From positions 126,393,521 to 126,457,520 of the forward strand of contig NC_064621.1 of NCBI RefSeq assembly GCF_023898315.1: 64,000 bases of DNA, written 5' to 3'. A program made the position numbers and the translations under genes. The notes under the pieces are model-generated. The model ran no database searches. It was given only the letters and a program-made list of their open reading frames with translations, and had not been told where the DNA came from. This document shows, one piece after another, positions 33,630-42,659 of this stretch (its first letter is position 1; each line of letters starts with the position of its first letter). The stretch comes from Schistocerca nitens (taxonomy: Eukaryota; Arthropoda; Insecta; Orthoptera; Acrididae).

Positions 33630-33842
33630 CCCGCATCTCGTGGTCGTGCGGTAGCGTTCTCGCTTCCCACGCCCGGGTTCCCGGGTTCGATTCCCGGCGG
33701 GGTCAGGGATTTTCTCTGCCTCGTGATGGCTGGGTGTTGTTTGCTGTCCTTAGGTTAGTTAGGTTTAAGTAGTTCTCAGTTCTAGGGGACTGATGACCAT
33801 AGATGTTAAGTCCCATAGTGCTCAGAGCCATTTGAACCATTT
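33630..33842 (+). mobile_element. Chimeric SINE: family-2 head with family-1 tail
   Basis: The head is the family-2 tRNA type (CTCGTGGTCGTGCGGTAGCG, B box GGGTTCGATTCCC, then GGGATTTTCTCTGCC). After GGCTGGGTGTTG the sequence changes to the family-1 body (CTGTCCTTAGGTTAGTTAGG, TCTAGGGGACTGATGACC, CAGAGCCATTTGAACC). Target duplication TTCCATTATCCTCG (14 bp) at 33616-33629 and 33843-33856. It interrupts the RTE polyprotein. Confidence 0.95.
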
Positions 33843-36182
33843 TTCCATTATCCTCGTTTTGCTTTTGTTGATGTTCATCTTATATCCTCCTTTCAAGACA
33901 CTGTCCATTCCGTTCAACTGCTCTTCCAAGTCCTTTGCTGTCTCTGACAGAATTACAATATCATCGGCGAACCTCAAAGTTTTTATTTCTTCTCCATGAA
34001 TTTTAATACCTACTCTGTATTTTTCTTTTGTTTCCTTTACTGCTTGCTCAATATACAGATTGAATAACATCGGGGATAGGCTACAACCCTGTCTCACTCC
34101 CTTCCCAACCATTGCTTCCCTCTCATGTCTCTCGACTCTTATAACTGCCATCTGGTTTCTGTACAGATTGTAAATAGCCTTTCCCTCCCTGTATTTTACC
34201 CTTGCCACCTTTAGAATTTGAAAGAGAGTATTCCAATCGGCATTGTAAAAAGCTTTCTCTAAGTCTTCAAATGCTAGAAACGTAGGTTTGCCTTTTCTTA
34301 ATCTTTCTTCTAAGATAAGTCGTAAGGTTAGTATTGCCTCACGTGTTCCAACATTTCTACGGAATCCAAATTGATCCTCCCCGAGGTCCGCCTCTACCAG
34401 TTTTTCCATTGGTTTGTAAACAATTCGCGTTAGTATTTTGCAGCTGTGACTTATTAAACTGATAGTTCGGTAATTTTCACGTGTGTCAACACCTGCTGTC
34501 TTTGGGATTGGAATTATTATATTCTTCTTGAAGTCTGAGGGTATTTCGCCTGTCTCATACATATTGCTCACCAGATGATAGAGTTTTGTCATGACTGGCT
34601 CTCCCAAGGCCGTCAGTAGTTCTAATGGAATGTTGTCTACTCCCGGGGCCTTGTTTCGACTTAGGTCTTTCAGTGCTCTGTCAAACTCTTCACGCAGTAT
34701 CTTATCTCCCATTTCGTCTTCATCTACATCCTCTTCCATTTCCATAATACTGTCCTCAAGTACATCGCCCTTGTATAAACCCTCTATATACTCCTTCCAC
34801 CTTTCTGCCTTCCCTTCTTTGCTTAGAACTGGGTTTCCATCTGAGCTCTTGATATTCATATAAGTGGTTCTCTTCTCTCCAAAGGTCTCTTTAATTTTCC
34901 TGTTGGCAGTATCTATCTTACCCCTAGTGAGATAAGCCTCTACATCCTTACATTTGTCCTCTAGCCATCCCTGCTTAGCCATTTTGCACTTCCTGTCGAT
35001 CTCATTTTTGAGACGTTTGTATTCCTTTTTGCCTGCTTCATTTACTGCATTTTTATATTTTCTCCTTTCATCAATTAAATTCAATATTTCTTCTGTTACC
35101 CAAGGATTTCTATTAGCCCTCGTCTTTTTACCTACTTTATCGTCTGCTGCCTTAACTACTTCATCCCTCAGAGCCACCCATTCTTCTTCTAGTGTATTTC
35201 TTTCCCCCATTCCTGTCAATTGTTCCCTTATGCTCTCCCTGAAACTCTCTACAACCTCTGGTTTAGTCAGTTTATCCAGGTCCCATCTCCTTAAATTAGC
35301 ACCTTTTTGTAGTTTCTTCAGTTTTAATCTACAGTACATAACCAATAGATTGTGGTCAGAGTCCACATCTGCCCCTGGAAATGATTTACAATTTAAAACC
35401 TGGTTCCTAAATCTCTGTCTTACCATTATATAATCTATCTGATACCTTTTAGTATCTCCAGGATTCTTCCATATATACAACCTTCTTTTATGATTCTCGA
35501 ACCAAGTGTTAGCTATGATTAAGTTATGCTCTGTGCAAAATTCTACCAGACGGCTCCCTCTTTCATTTCTTCCCCCCCCCCCCCCCCCCAGTCCATATTC
35601 ACCTACTATATTTCCTTCTCTCCCTTTTCGTAATGACGAATTCCAGTCACCCATGACTATTAAATTTTCGTCTCCTTTCACTACCTGAATTATTTCTTTT
35701 ATCTCGTCATACATTTCATCAATTTCTTCATCATCTGCAGAGCTAGTTGGCATATAAACTTGTACTACTGTAGTAGGCATGGGCTTCATGTCTATCTTGG
35801 CCAGAATAATGCGTTCACTATGCTGTTGGTAGTAGCTTACCCGCACTCCTATTTTTTTATTCATTATTAAACCTACTCCTGCATTACCCCTATTTGATTT
35901 TGTATTTATAACCCTGTATTCACCTGACCAAAAGTCTTGTTCCTCCTGCCAACGAACTTCACTAATTCCCACTATATCTAACTTTAACCTATCCATTTCC
36001 CTTTTTAAATTTTCTAACCTACCTGCCCGATTAAGGGATCTGACATTCCACGCTCCGATCCATAGAACGCCAGTTTTCTTTCTCCTGATAACGACGTCCT
36101 CTTGAGTAGTCCCCGCCCGGAGATCCGAATGGGGGACTATTTTACCTCCGGAATATTTTACCCAAGAGGACGTCATCATCAT
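33843..36182 (-). pseudogene. RTE polyprotein, endonuclease plus RT (5' part, cut by SINE)
   Basis: The open frame runs about 780 residues before the SINE. The endonuclease is N-terminal: IGAWNVRSLNRAGRLENLKR (~40-60), DIVGISEVRWQEE (catalytic Glu), GDENLIVMGDWNSSL, IANTWFENHKRRLYIWKNPG, DYIMVRQRFRNQ and, ending the domain, GADVDSDHNLLV (catalytic Asp-His). The RT follows: RNKAPGVDNIPLELL, ENYRTISLISHSCKILTRIV, FGFRRNVGTREAILTLRLIL, FLAFEDLEKAF (motif A; Glu replaces the first Asp of 'VDLEKAF'), KGVRQGCSLSPMLFNLYIE and LRFADDIVILSETAKDLEEQ (FADD active site). The endonuclease nicks target DNA and the RT copies RNA onto it. I start at the first Met (36182); upstream is 5' UTR-like. Confidence 0.9.
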
Positions 36183-36504
36183 TTAATCATACAGTAAAGC
36201 TGCATGCCCTCGGGAAAAATTACGGCTGTAGTTTCCCCTTTGCTTTCAGCCGTTCGCAGTACCAGCACAGCAAGGCCGTTTTGGTTAGTGTTACAAGGCC
36301 AGATCAGTCAATCATCCAGACTGTTGCCCCTGCAACTACTGAAAAGGCTGCTGCTGCCCCTCTTCAGGAACCACGCGTTTGTCTGGCCTCTCAACAGATA
36401 CCCCTCCGTTGTGGTTGCACCTACGGTACGGCCATCTGTATCGCTGAGGCACGCAAGCCTCCCCACCAACGGCAAGGTCCATGGTTCATGGGGGGAGTAA
36501 CAGT

Positions 36505-36739
36505 AATGAACTCTTTTTTTCCTGATCTCCAAATTTCAACTCTTCCCCCACAATCACACAACGAGCTTTTAATTTCATTTCTTTTATTACACAGTGACAT
36601 GTGCGTGCAAGATATACCAACCTGCTGCGAAAACCTCCTTACCGACTTGCGGGAACATCCCATAATATCCATGCCAATTCTGTTTATAGTTTCGGGGGTC
36701 TTCACTGTCGACCACAGGTTTACCAACTGTCCAGGTTTA
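36505..36739. other. No gene recognised
   Basis: Short anonymous stretch between the RTE and the family-5 SINE. It ends with the SINE target duplication. Confidence 0.5.
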
Positions 36740-36920
36740 AAACTGGCAGAAGTAAAGCTGTCAGTACCGGGCGTGAGTCGTGCTTCGGTAGCTCAGTTGG
36801 TAGAGCACTTGCCCGCGAAAGGCAAAGGTCCCGAGTTCGAGTCTCGGTCGAGTACACAGTTTTAATCTGCCAGGAAGTTTCATATCAGCGCACACTCCGC
36901 TGCAGAGTGAAAATCTCATT
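36740..36920 (+). mobile_element. tRNA-derived SINE, family 5, cloverleaf preserved
   Basis: The 13-bp repeat CTGTCCAGGTTTA at 36727-36739 and 36921-36933 bounds a 181-bp unit. At about 36781-36856 lies a tRNA-like fold: D arm GCTCAGTTGGTAGAGC, anticodon stem TTGCC/GGCAA with loop CGCGAAA, T arm CCGAG-TTCGAGT-CTCGG. The acceptor stem is only partly paired and loop position 33 is G, not T, so it is not a normal tRNA. The unit continues with AATCTGCCAGGAAGTTTCAT and GCGCACACTCCGCTGCAGAG. An older inverted copy is at 7083. Confidence 0.93.
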
Positions 36921-36933
36921 CTGTCCAGGTTTA

Positions 36934-37586
36934 GATCGGACAGTCCGGTTTTTAAATAAAAACTGTGGTGTCCAGTTGAAAGTCTCGACCAGACATCAGA
37001 AGTCTAGTTTTCAGGCCTCGTTAAATTATACTAAATTCATACTTACTTACTACTTTTTTACAGAAACCAAATACTGAAAATGGAGCCAGTGAAACTTTAC
37101 AATTTGATTATTCTTTGGGTTTAATATTTTGAATCAGATTTTGTCACAAGTTGGGAGCATTGTGGCTTTGTCGCAACGAATTCCAAGGTATTTTAATATA
37201 CATTGGCGCGTTTATTTGTTCCACAATTGGTGTGAAAGAGGCTTTGTATTTTTATTACACCACAGTGTCCATTGTTGTCCATTGTCGTCAAGTTTTTTGA
37301 AGACCTATCCAATAAGAACGATCTAGGAAAGACAGGCCAATAATAGCTTATATGTTCTTAAGACAGCTGCATGTCACTTTAGTGAGGACAATAAAGCAGA
37401 GTTTACAATACCAGTTTATGTCTATTTGTTCTTCTACACAGATATAATATAAAGCGGCATAAAATAATAAGCAAAACAAGCCGCCATGACAATGTCGTAG
37501 TTTCATTTTATTACCCTTGCTTGCAATAACGACCTAAATACCGTTGCCGAACAAATGAATGCGTGGCTGATAGATGTAGTGAAATA
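36934..37586. other. No gene recognised
   Basis: AT-rich anonymous DNA. No repeat ends or coding signals visible. Confidence 0.5.
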
Positions 37587-38716
37587 CGAGAGTGGTTTGA
37601 AAAGTTCTCCAAACGGAATAGAAAAAAAGTACTTACATCACTGAAACGTTTTTTTTTTATTTTTCAATGTAGTCTCCTTGTAGATTAATTCACTTGGTCC
37701 AGCGATGTTCCAGTGCCTTGATAGCATCTCGAAAATGAGTTTCCTCCAGGCCTGCAAAATAGTTGTCAATTCCAGCTATAAATTCTTCGTTTGAAGTGAA
37801 CCTTCGTCCACCAAGAAAAATTTTCTGTTTTGGGAAGAGATGGAAGTCTGACAGAACTATATCAGATGAATAAGGCGAGTGTGGCAACAATTCATACCTT
37901 AGTTCGCGTAATTTTGCAATGGTGACGGCACATGTGTGCAGGCACGAATTGTCTTATTCGGGAGGACGACGGTTCAATCCCATCTCCGGCCATTCTGATT
38001 TAGGTTTTCCGTGATTTCCCTAAATCGTTTCAGGCAAATGCTGGGATGGTTCCTTTGAAAGGGCACGGCCGCTTTCCTTCCCAATCCTTCCCTAACCCGA
38101 GCTTGCGCTCCGTCTCTAATGACCTCGTTGTCGACGGGATGTTAAACACTAACCACCACCACCACCACGAATTGTCTTGTTGCAGCACCCGTCTTACAGA
38201 TAATTTTTTCATTTCTAATTTTTCAGTTAAAATATGGTATACCCTTTCAGATGACATCTGTCAAATGTGAGCAATTTCACTCACTTTCAATCGGTGATCC
38301 TCCATGACAATTTTGTGCACTTTTGCAATGATTTCTGGAGTAGTGACACATCTTGGCTAACCACTGCACAGATCATCATCTAATCACTCCCGACCAAATT
38401 TAAATTCATTAGACCACTTGGAAACAGTTATATACAAAGGAGTAGAGTCCCCAGTGTACTCTGGAAACCGGCATTAATGTCCTATGCTTTCCTACCTTTC
38501 TTTACGAAGTACTTAATCGCTGCTAGAATCTCGATTTTTTCCATCTTTGCAAATCACTTCGCGGGAACGACAGAGCCTCGTCACCACCACAGCTCTCTTC
38601 CAAGACCACTGACGTGCTACTTGTTTACAGGAAACAGTTGAATGAATATCACGTAAACAACTCATTGCGCTCGTGCTGTCCTCACATGGTGATTCATAAC
38701 TTTTCAAACCACCTCG
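37587..38716 (-). mobile_element. Mariner-like element, minus strand, decayed
   Basis: Terminal inverted repeats: left CGAGAGTGGTTTGAAAAGTT, right (minus strand) CGAGGTGGTTTGAAAAGTTA. TA flanks at 37585-37586 and 38717-38718. The minus strand at 37890-37690 gives LPHSPYSSDIVLSDFHLFPK, then GGRRFTSNEEFIAGIDNYFA, the C-terminal mariner part with the third Asp (SDFHLF). The 38260-38180 part contains ERVYHILTEKLEMKKLSVRR, like the conserved 'ERV..IL...L.M.KL..R' segment after the HTH. The 38760-38520 part is the first HTH region. The central catalytic part is poorly preserved. A SINE is inserted at 37956-38165. Confidence 0.88.
37956..38165 (+). mobile_element. tRNA-derived SINE, family 4 (5'-truncated)
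   Basis: Starts within the head (ATTCGGGAGGACGACGGTTC) and has the family body CATTCTGATTTAGGTTTTCC and GGGATGGTTCCTTTGAAAGG, with a CCA-repeat tail. The perfect 13-bp repeat CACGAATTGTCTT at 37943-37955 and 38166-38178 is its target duplication in the mariner. Confidence 0.95.
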
Positions 38717-38819
38717 TATTTGGCTGTAGCTGTATTCGGTGAACCTCACGTGGCATGGCATTGTAGTGACTGAGTGATACACATATGTATATAACATTGT
38801 ATTATAGTGAGCTTCTCAA

Positions 38820-40850
38820 ATGCAGCAGGCTAAAAAACAGCGCTTTGGGTGTCATTTCAATGACAGATGGCTACAAGAAACAAACTTTTTGGATGAATAT
38901 ACCGGATACTGTAAAACATGCAGCTTAAGTTATACAGTGAAATGTGACCCATTGAAAGCAGTAAAGCATCAAGCCAGTACAAAGACTCTTATTGATAAGG
39001 TATTGGTTGTGTTAAGAAACACCACTGTTGAAAGGCGGCCGAAGTGGCCGTGCGGTTAAAGGCGCTGCAGCCTGGAACCGCAAGACCGCTACGGTCGCAG
39101 GTTCGAATCCTGCCTCGGGCATGGATGTTTGTGATGTCCTTAGGTTAGTTAGGTTTAACTAGTTCTAAGTTCTAGGGGACTAATGACCTCAGCAGTTGAG
39201 TCCCATAGTGCTCAGAGCCATTTTTTGAAAGGCATTCCGTGTCAGTGGGAACTAGCCAGGAAGAGGAATTGAAACTCTATCACAGTTACCTTTCACATAA
39301 CAGTGGAAATACTCGCTTGTCTCAGTTTTTGTTTCAAGATTCAAAATTATCATCCAAAATTCACTGTGAACGGACTAAAGCAGAAGCTATAGTAGAGAAT
39401 GTATTGGCTCCACAGTCTCTGCAACAAAGTCTGAATAAAGTTGATACATCTCCATTCTCCATTGCATGTGATGCTTCAAGTAAAGGAAATATGAAATTAT
39501 TTCCAGTTGTTATCCTGTACTTCCACCAAGAAATGGGAACTTCAGCTGTTCTAGAGTTTTACGAAGACGCCGACGAAACATCAACTTCTATAGAAAAGAA
39601 ACATAAAAGAGAGCATCACTAAGGTTGGTCTTTCAGGATCGCAAGTAGTAGCTTATGATGCTGACAGCTGTTCCGTCAATTACGGGTTTGAAGCACTACA
39701 TTTTATTGTAGGACATTGTCACATGTGTATACTGCACAATACTGCGAAATATGGACTACAGTTACTGTCAGACGATGTTGAATTATTACCGTATGTGGTT
39801 AAGGTGAGAGAGCTGAAGAACTACGGCATGTTACTAAACGCTTTTTGACCCTCTTTTGCTGCTGCAGATTGATTTCTCCAGAACTGGCCTTTGTTGAGGT
39901 CCTATTTCCTAAGTCAGGGTGAAGACAATACTACCAAACTTTTTTGGCCATCCGTAGTCCATGAAAGCGACAGTGAAGGGACGAGGAAGTAACACTTCCA
40001 GACATTTACCTCTCCACAATTTTATGCATTTATTTAATATGACCATAAAATACGTGGAATGTGATTATATACAGACAACTGAAATATATTCTTTATTCAT
40101 GAAGTTGGATACAGAAATTATTAATAGACAACGAAATAATATCTTTGGGTTCAAGGTATTACAGCAGCTGAAAAAAATGTGCACAATATGAACAAACAAA
40201 ATTTGTCAGAGATGCTCAGAAAGTCCATATTAGGATTCTGGAATGTCTAGGAAAATGGTTTGACTTCAGTGAAAATTCATTTCCAACCTTAGCTCTCAGT
40301 TGCATCCTGAAGAACCCTTAAAATGGAGAACATAATGAAACTTTATTTACAGGTTATTTTAACGTAGATATGAACAGTGGCGAACTATTTTTTGAAATAT
40401 GTGCACTGAATTACGTCTTGCCATTCATTAAGGACTTACCGGACTGAAACACTTTAAGCAAATGGGTGATATTTTTCAAGAAAAACAAAGCATACAATTT
40501 TCTGAAAGTTGGCAACATACGCTCTCAATGCTACCGTCCAGTGCGTTTTAGAGCGGATTTTCAGTGTGCTGCTAAATATCTGGAGTAATGAAAGAAACAG
40601 ACTGAAAGTGCAAATGATGAAAACCGAACTATTTGTGAATTTTAACTTCCATAAGAAATATGCTAAATTTGTCAAATCCGACAATGGGAAAGAACTCCTA
40701 AAGTTGTGAAGTCATAAAAGAAGTATAACTTCAAAATATAACTAGCAAAGAAACCAGAGGCTTGCAGAAGTGGCTGGATAAGCAGTGAGCATAATGTTAA
40801 ATAAATACATGCTTCCTATTGTTGTAGATATAATGTTTGTATTGCGTAAT
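38820..40850 (+). pseudogene. hAT-like transposase gene, decayed and SINE-interrupted
   Basis: The first exon-like part starts MQQAKKQRFGCHFNDRWLQE and has a C-x2-C pair (GYCKTCSLSY) in the style of a BED/TTF-like N-terminal zinc finger. Removing the SINE at 39037 with one target copy (197 bp) joins 38820-39034 and 39234-39622 in frame, giving about 201 codons. This part includes SKIHCERTKAEAIVENVLAP, FSIACDASSKGNMKLFPVVI and LEFYEDADETSTSIEKKHK, typical of a transposase with an Asp in 'ACDAS'. The next frame (39620 on) reads VGLSGSQVVAYDADSCSVNYGF-like sequence, and LHFIVGHCHMCILHNTAKYG resembles the hAT 'C..H..HN' block. The C-terminal dimerisation part is broken (~40540-40710). hAT assignment is from motif style, moderately sure. 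Confidence 0.65.
39037..39224 (+). mobile_element. tRNA-derived SINE, family 1
   Basis: Head GGCCGAAGTGGCCGTGCGGT, B box GGTTCGAATCC, standard body to GAGCCATTTT. Target duplication TTGAAAGGC at 39028-39036 and 39225-39233. It disrupts a previously continuous hAT-like reading frame. Confidence 0.95.
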
Positions 40851-40856
40851 ATGCTG

Positions 40857-41723
40857 ACAAGGGAACCTCCCCATCGCACCCCCCTCAGATTTAGTTATAA
40901 GTTGGCACAGTGGATAGGCCTTGAAAAACTGAACACACATCAATCGAGAAAACAGAAAGAAGTTGTGTGGAACTATGAAAAAATAAGCAAAATATACAGA
41001 CAGAGTAGTCCATGTGCAACATAGGCAACATCAAGGAGAGCGTAGGCACAGTAGCGCCATGGTCTCGTGGTTAGCGTGAGCAGCTTCGGAGCGAGAGGTC
41101 CTTGGTTGAAGTCTTCCCTCGAGCGAAAATTTTTCTTTCTTTATTTTCGCAAAGTTATGATCTGTCCGTTCGTTCACTGACGTCACTGTTCACTGTAATA
41201 AGTTTAGTGTCTGTGTTTTGCAACCGCACCGCAAAACCGTGCGATTAGTAGACGAAAGGACGTGCCTCTCCAATGGGAACCGAAAACATTTGATCGCACC
41301 CAACTTGTACACTTGGCAAATGGGTAAGAAGATTCTTCTACCTTTCCCGATTTAGGTTTTCTTGTGGATGTGATAATCACTCCCAAAACACTGATGAAAA
41401 CATAATAGTTTGTCACATAAACTGAAAATAAAAAACTAAACTTCTCACTCGAGGAAAGACTTGAACCAAGGACCTCTCGTTCCGCAGCTACTCACACTAA
41501 CCACGGGACCACGACGCTCCTGTGTTTGTGTTATCCTTGATGTTGCTTATCTTGCACATGGACTACTCAGTTTATATATTTTGCTCATTTTTTCATAGTT
41601 CCACACAACTTCTTCCTGTTTTCTCGATTGATGTGTGTTCAGTTTTTCAAGGCCTATCCACTGTGCCAACTTATAACTAAATCTGAGTGGGGGGGGGGGG
41701 GTGCGATGGGGAGGTTCCCTTGT
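40857..41723. mobile_element. Fold-back element with tRNA-like boxes in both arms
   Basis: Arms of about 290 bp: the left starts ACAAGGGAACCTCCCCATCG and the right ends with the reverse complement CGATGGGGAGGTTCCCTTGT. Each arm contains a tRNA-like segment (left 41052-41118, right about 41455-41525). The left has an A-box-like GTGGTTAGCGTGAGC and B-box-like GGTTGAAGTCT; the right, on the minus strand, has GTGGTTAGTGTGAG and GGTTCAAGTCT. The spacer (about 41150-41430) has no coding. I could not see a target duplication. The G run (41690-41702) lies in the right arm. No transposase, so presumably non-autonomous. Confidence 0.9.
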
Positions 41724-41973
41724 GAGAACAGTAATAATATTAACACATTTTTGAGTTGTCCAGTTCTGACTCCAGTCAAAGCTGGCAACTCTTGTCAGTC
41801 ACCTGTTCCTCTGCACATCCTGAAAGGATCCTACTGTCCTCCATTTCTCGTGCAGATCTTGAATAGTGCTGGTCATCTATCAAACTGGTATGCCTCAAAT
41901 GCCAGTTAATCGTCTCTAGTCTAACTGCAACAATGTCTCGGAAGTTGGCTGCACTACATTTTATTAGAAAATT

Positions 41974-42219
41974 TAGTGCAGCTGCTTGTTTGTGCGTCAG
42001 TTCATGTAAGACTCTCATATTATTGTGTTGTTACAGAAATGGGGCAGTCTGCATGAGAACAGTGAGTTGATATATATACACACTGAAACATTTCATTACA
42101 TTCGTTGATGGACTGCACAATATCAACTCACTGTTCTCATGCAGACTGCCCCATTTCTGTAACAACACAATAATATGAGAGTCTTACAAGAACTGACGCA
42201 CAAGCGAGCAGCTGCACTA
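41974..42219. repeat. Hairpin repeat (snap-back MITE)
   Basis: The left arm starts TAGTGCAGCTGCTTGTTTGT and includes GACTCTCATATTATTGTGTT and CAGTCTGCATGAGAACAGTG. The right arm is the reverse complement, ending CAGCTGCACTA. Arms are about 100 bp, spacer about 45 bp. TA at both outer edges would fit a TA target. No coding. Confidence 0.9.
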
Positions 42220-42232
42220 TATATATATATGT

Positions 42233-42627
42233 GTGTCAGGAATTTTTAACCCTGGATAGCTGTTGCCAGTAGGCACCAGAATTACTAATGTTGTGTAGGT
42301 CGACAGCGCCAATTTTTAAAGTACAGAAACTTGGTGCCACGCTGATTGGCCGTGGGATTGCCCTGTTGCCGGATGCTCTGGAAAACGCATGAGCGCGAAT
42401 GCTTTGCGTGCCGTACATCGCGATGTATCCAGGGCGACCCGGACACTTAGTGTGAACCGACAACCATAGCGCAACCGACGAACAGCAACAGAGCAATCCC
42501 ATGGCCAATGGGAGCGCGTGGCGCCAAGTTTCCGTAGTTTAGAACTGGTGCCTTGTTGACCTAGACAACATTAGTAAATTTGGCTCTTACTGGCATCAGC
42601 TGTCCAGGGTTAAAATTTCGTAACACA
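42233..42627. repeat. Inverted-repeat element, about 150-bp arms
   Basis: The left arm TGTGTCAGGAATTTTTAACC, then CTGGATAGCTGTTGCCAG, matches the reverse complement of the right arm (TGTGTTACGAAATTTTAACC, CTGGACAGCTGATGCCAG). Both continue through TTACTAATGTTGT and a GCGCCA/GGATTGC region. The middle, about 100 bp, is GC-rich. No coding capacity. Probably a MITE. Confidence 0.85.
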
Positions 42628-42635
42628 GTTTTTCT

Positions 42636-42659
42636 CCACCCTGTATATATACAGGGTGG
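42636..42659. repeat. Perfect 24-bp palindrome at a mariner end
   Basis: CCACCCTGTATA followed by its exact reverse complement TATACAGGGTGG. The right half is the TA target plus the start of the 42652-44547 element's terminal repeat. The left half has the same sequence facing the other way, so it may be the stub of a second, deleted copy. Confidence 0.9.

Larger units (their letters stand above)
32933..36494 (-). mobile_element. Full-length RTE-clade LINE, nearly intact
   Basis: A complete non-LTR retrotransposon on the minus strand. Its 3' tail is (CAA)n, seen as TTG repeats at about 32939-32973. Its 5' UTR runs to 36494 (minus strand start CCCCCATGAACCATGGACC). GAGTAACAGT flanks it at 32923-32932 and 36495-36504, a 10-bp target duplication. 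After subtracting the nested SINE and one duplicated target copy (227 bp), the coding region from 36182 to 32980 is one frame of about 991 codons broken by a single TAG at 33352-33354. A run of about 19 C (35571-35589) encodes a Gly stretch. This is the best-preserved retroelement in the window and shares family with 9809 and 15605. Confidence 0.95.

Noticed and set aside
34954..35433. 159-residue plus-strand frame opposite the RTE
   Set aside because: Shadow of the minus-strand polyprotein; low-complexity Ser/Leu composition.
36781..36856. Functional tRNA gene
   Set aside because: Stems are formable but position 33 is G, the acceptor stem is poor, and the segment lies inside a 181-bp unit with a 13-bp target duplication, so it is a SINE head.
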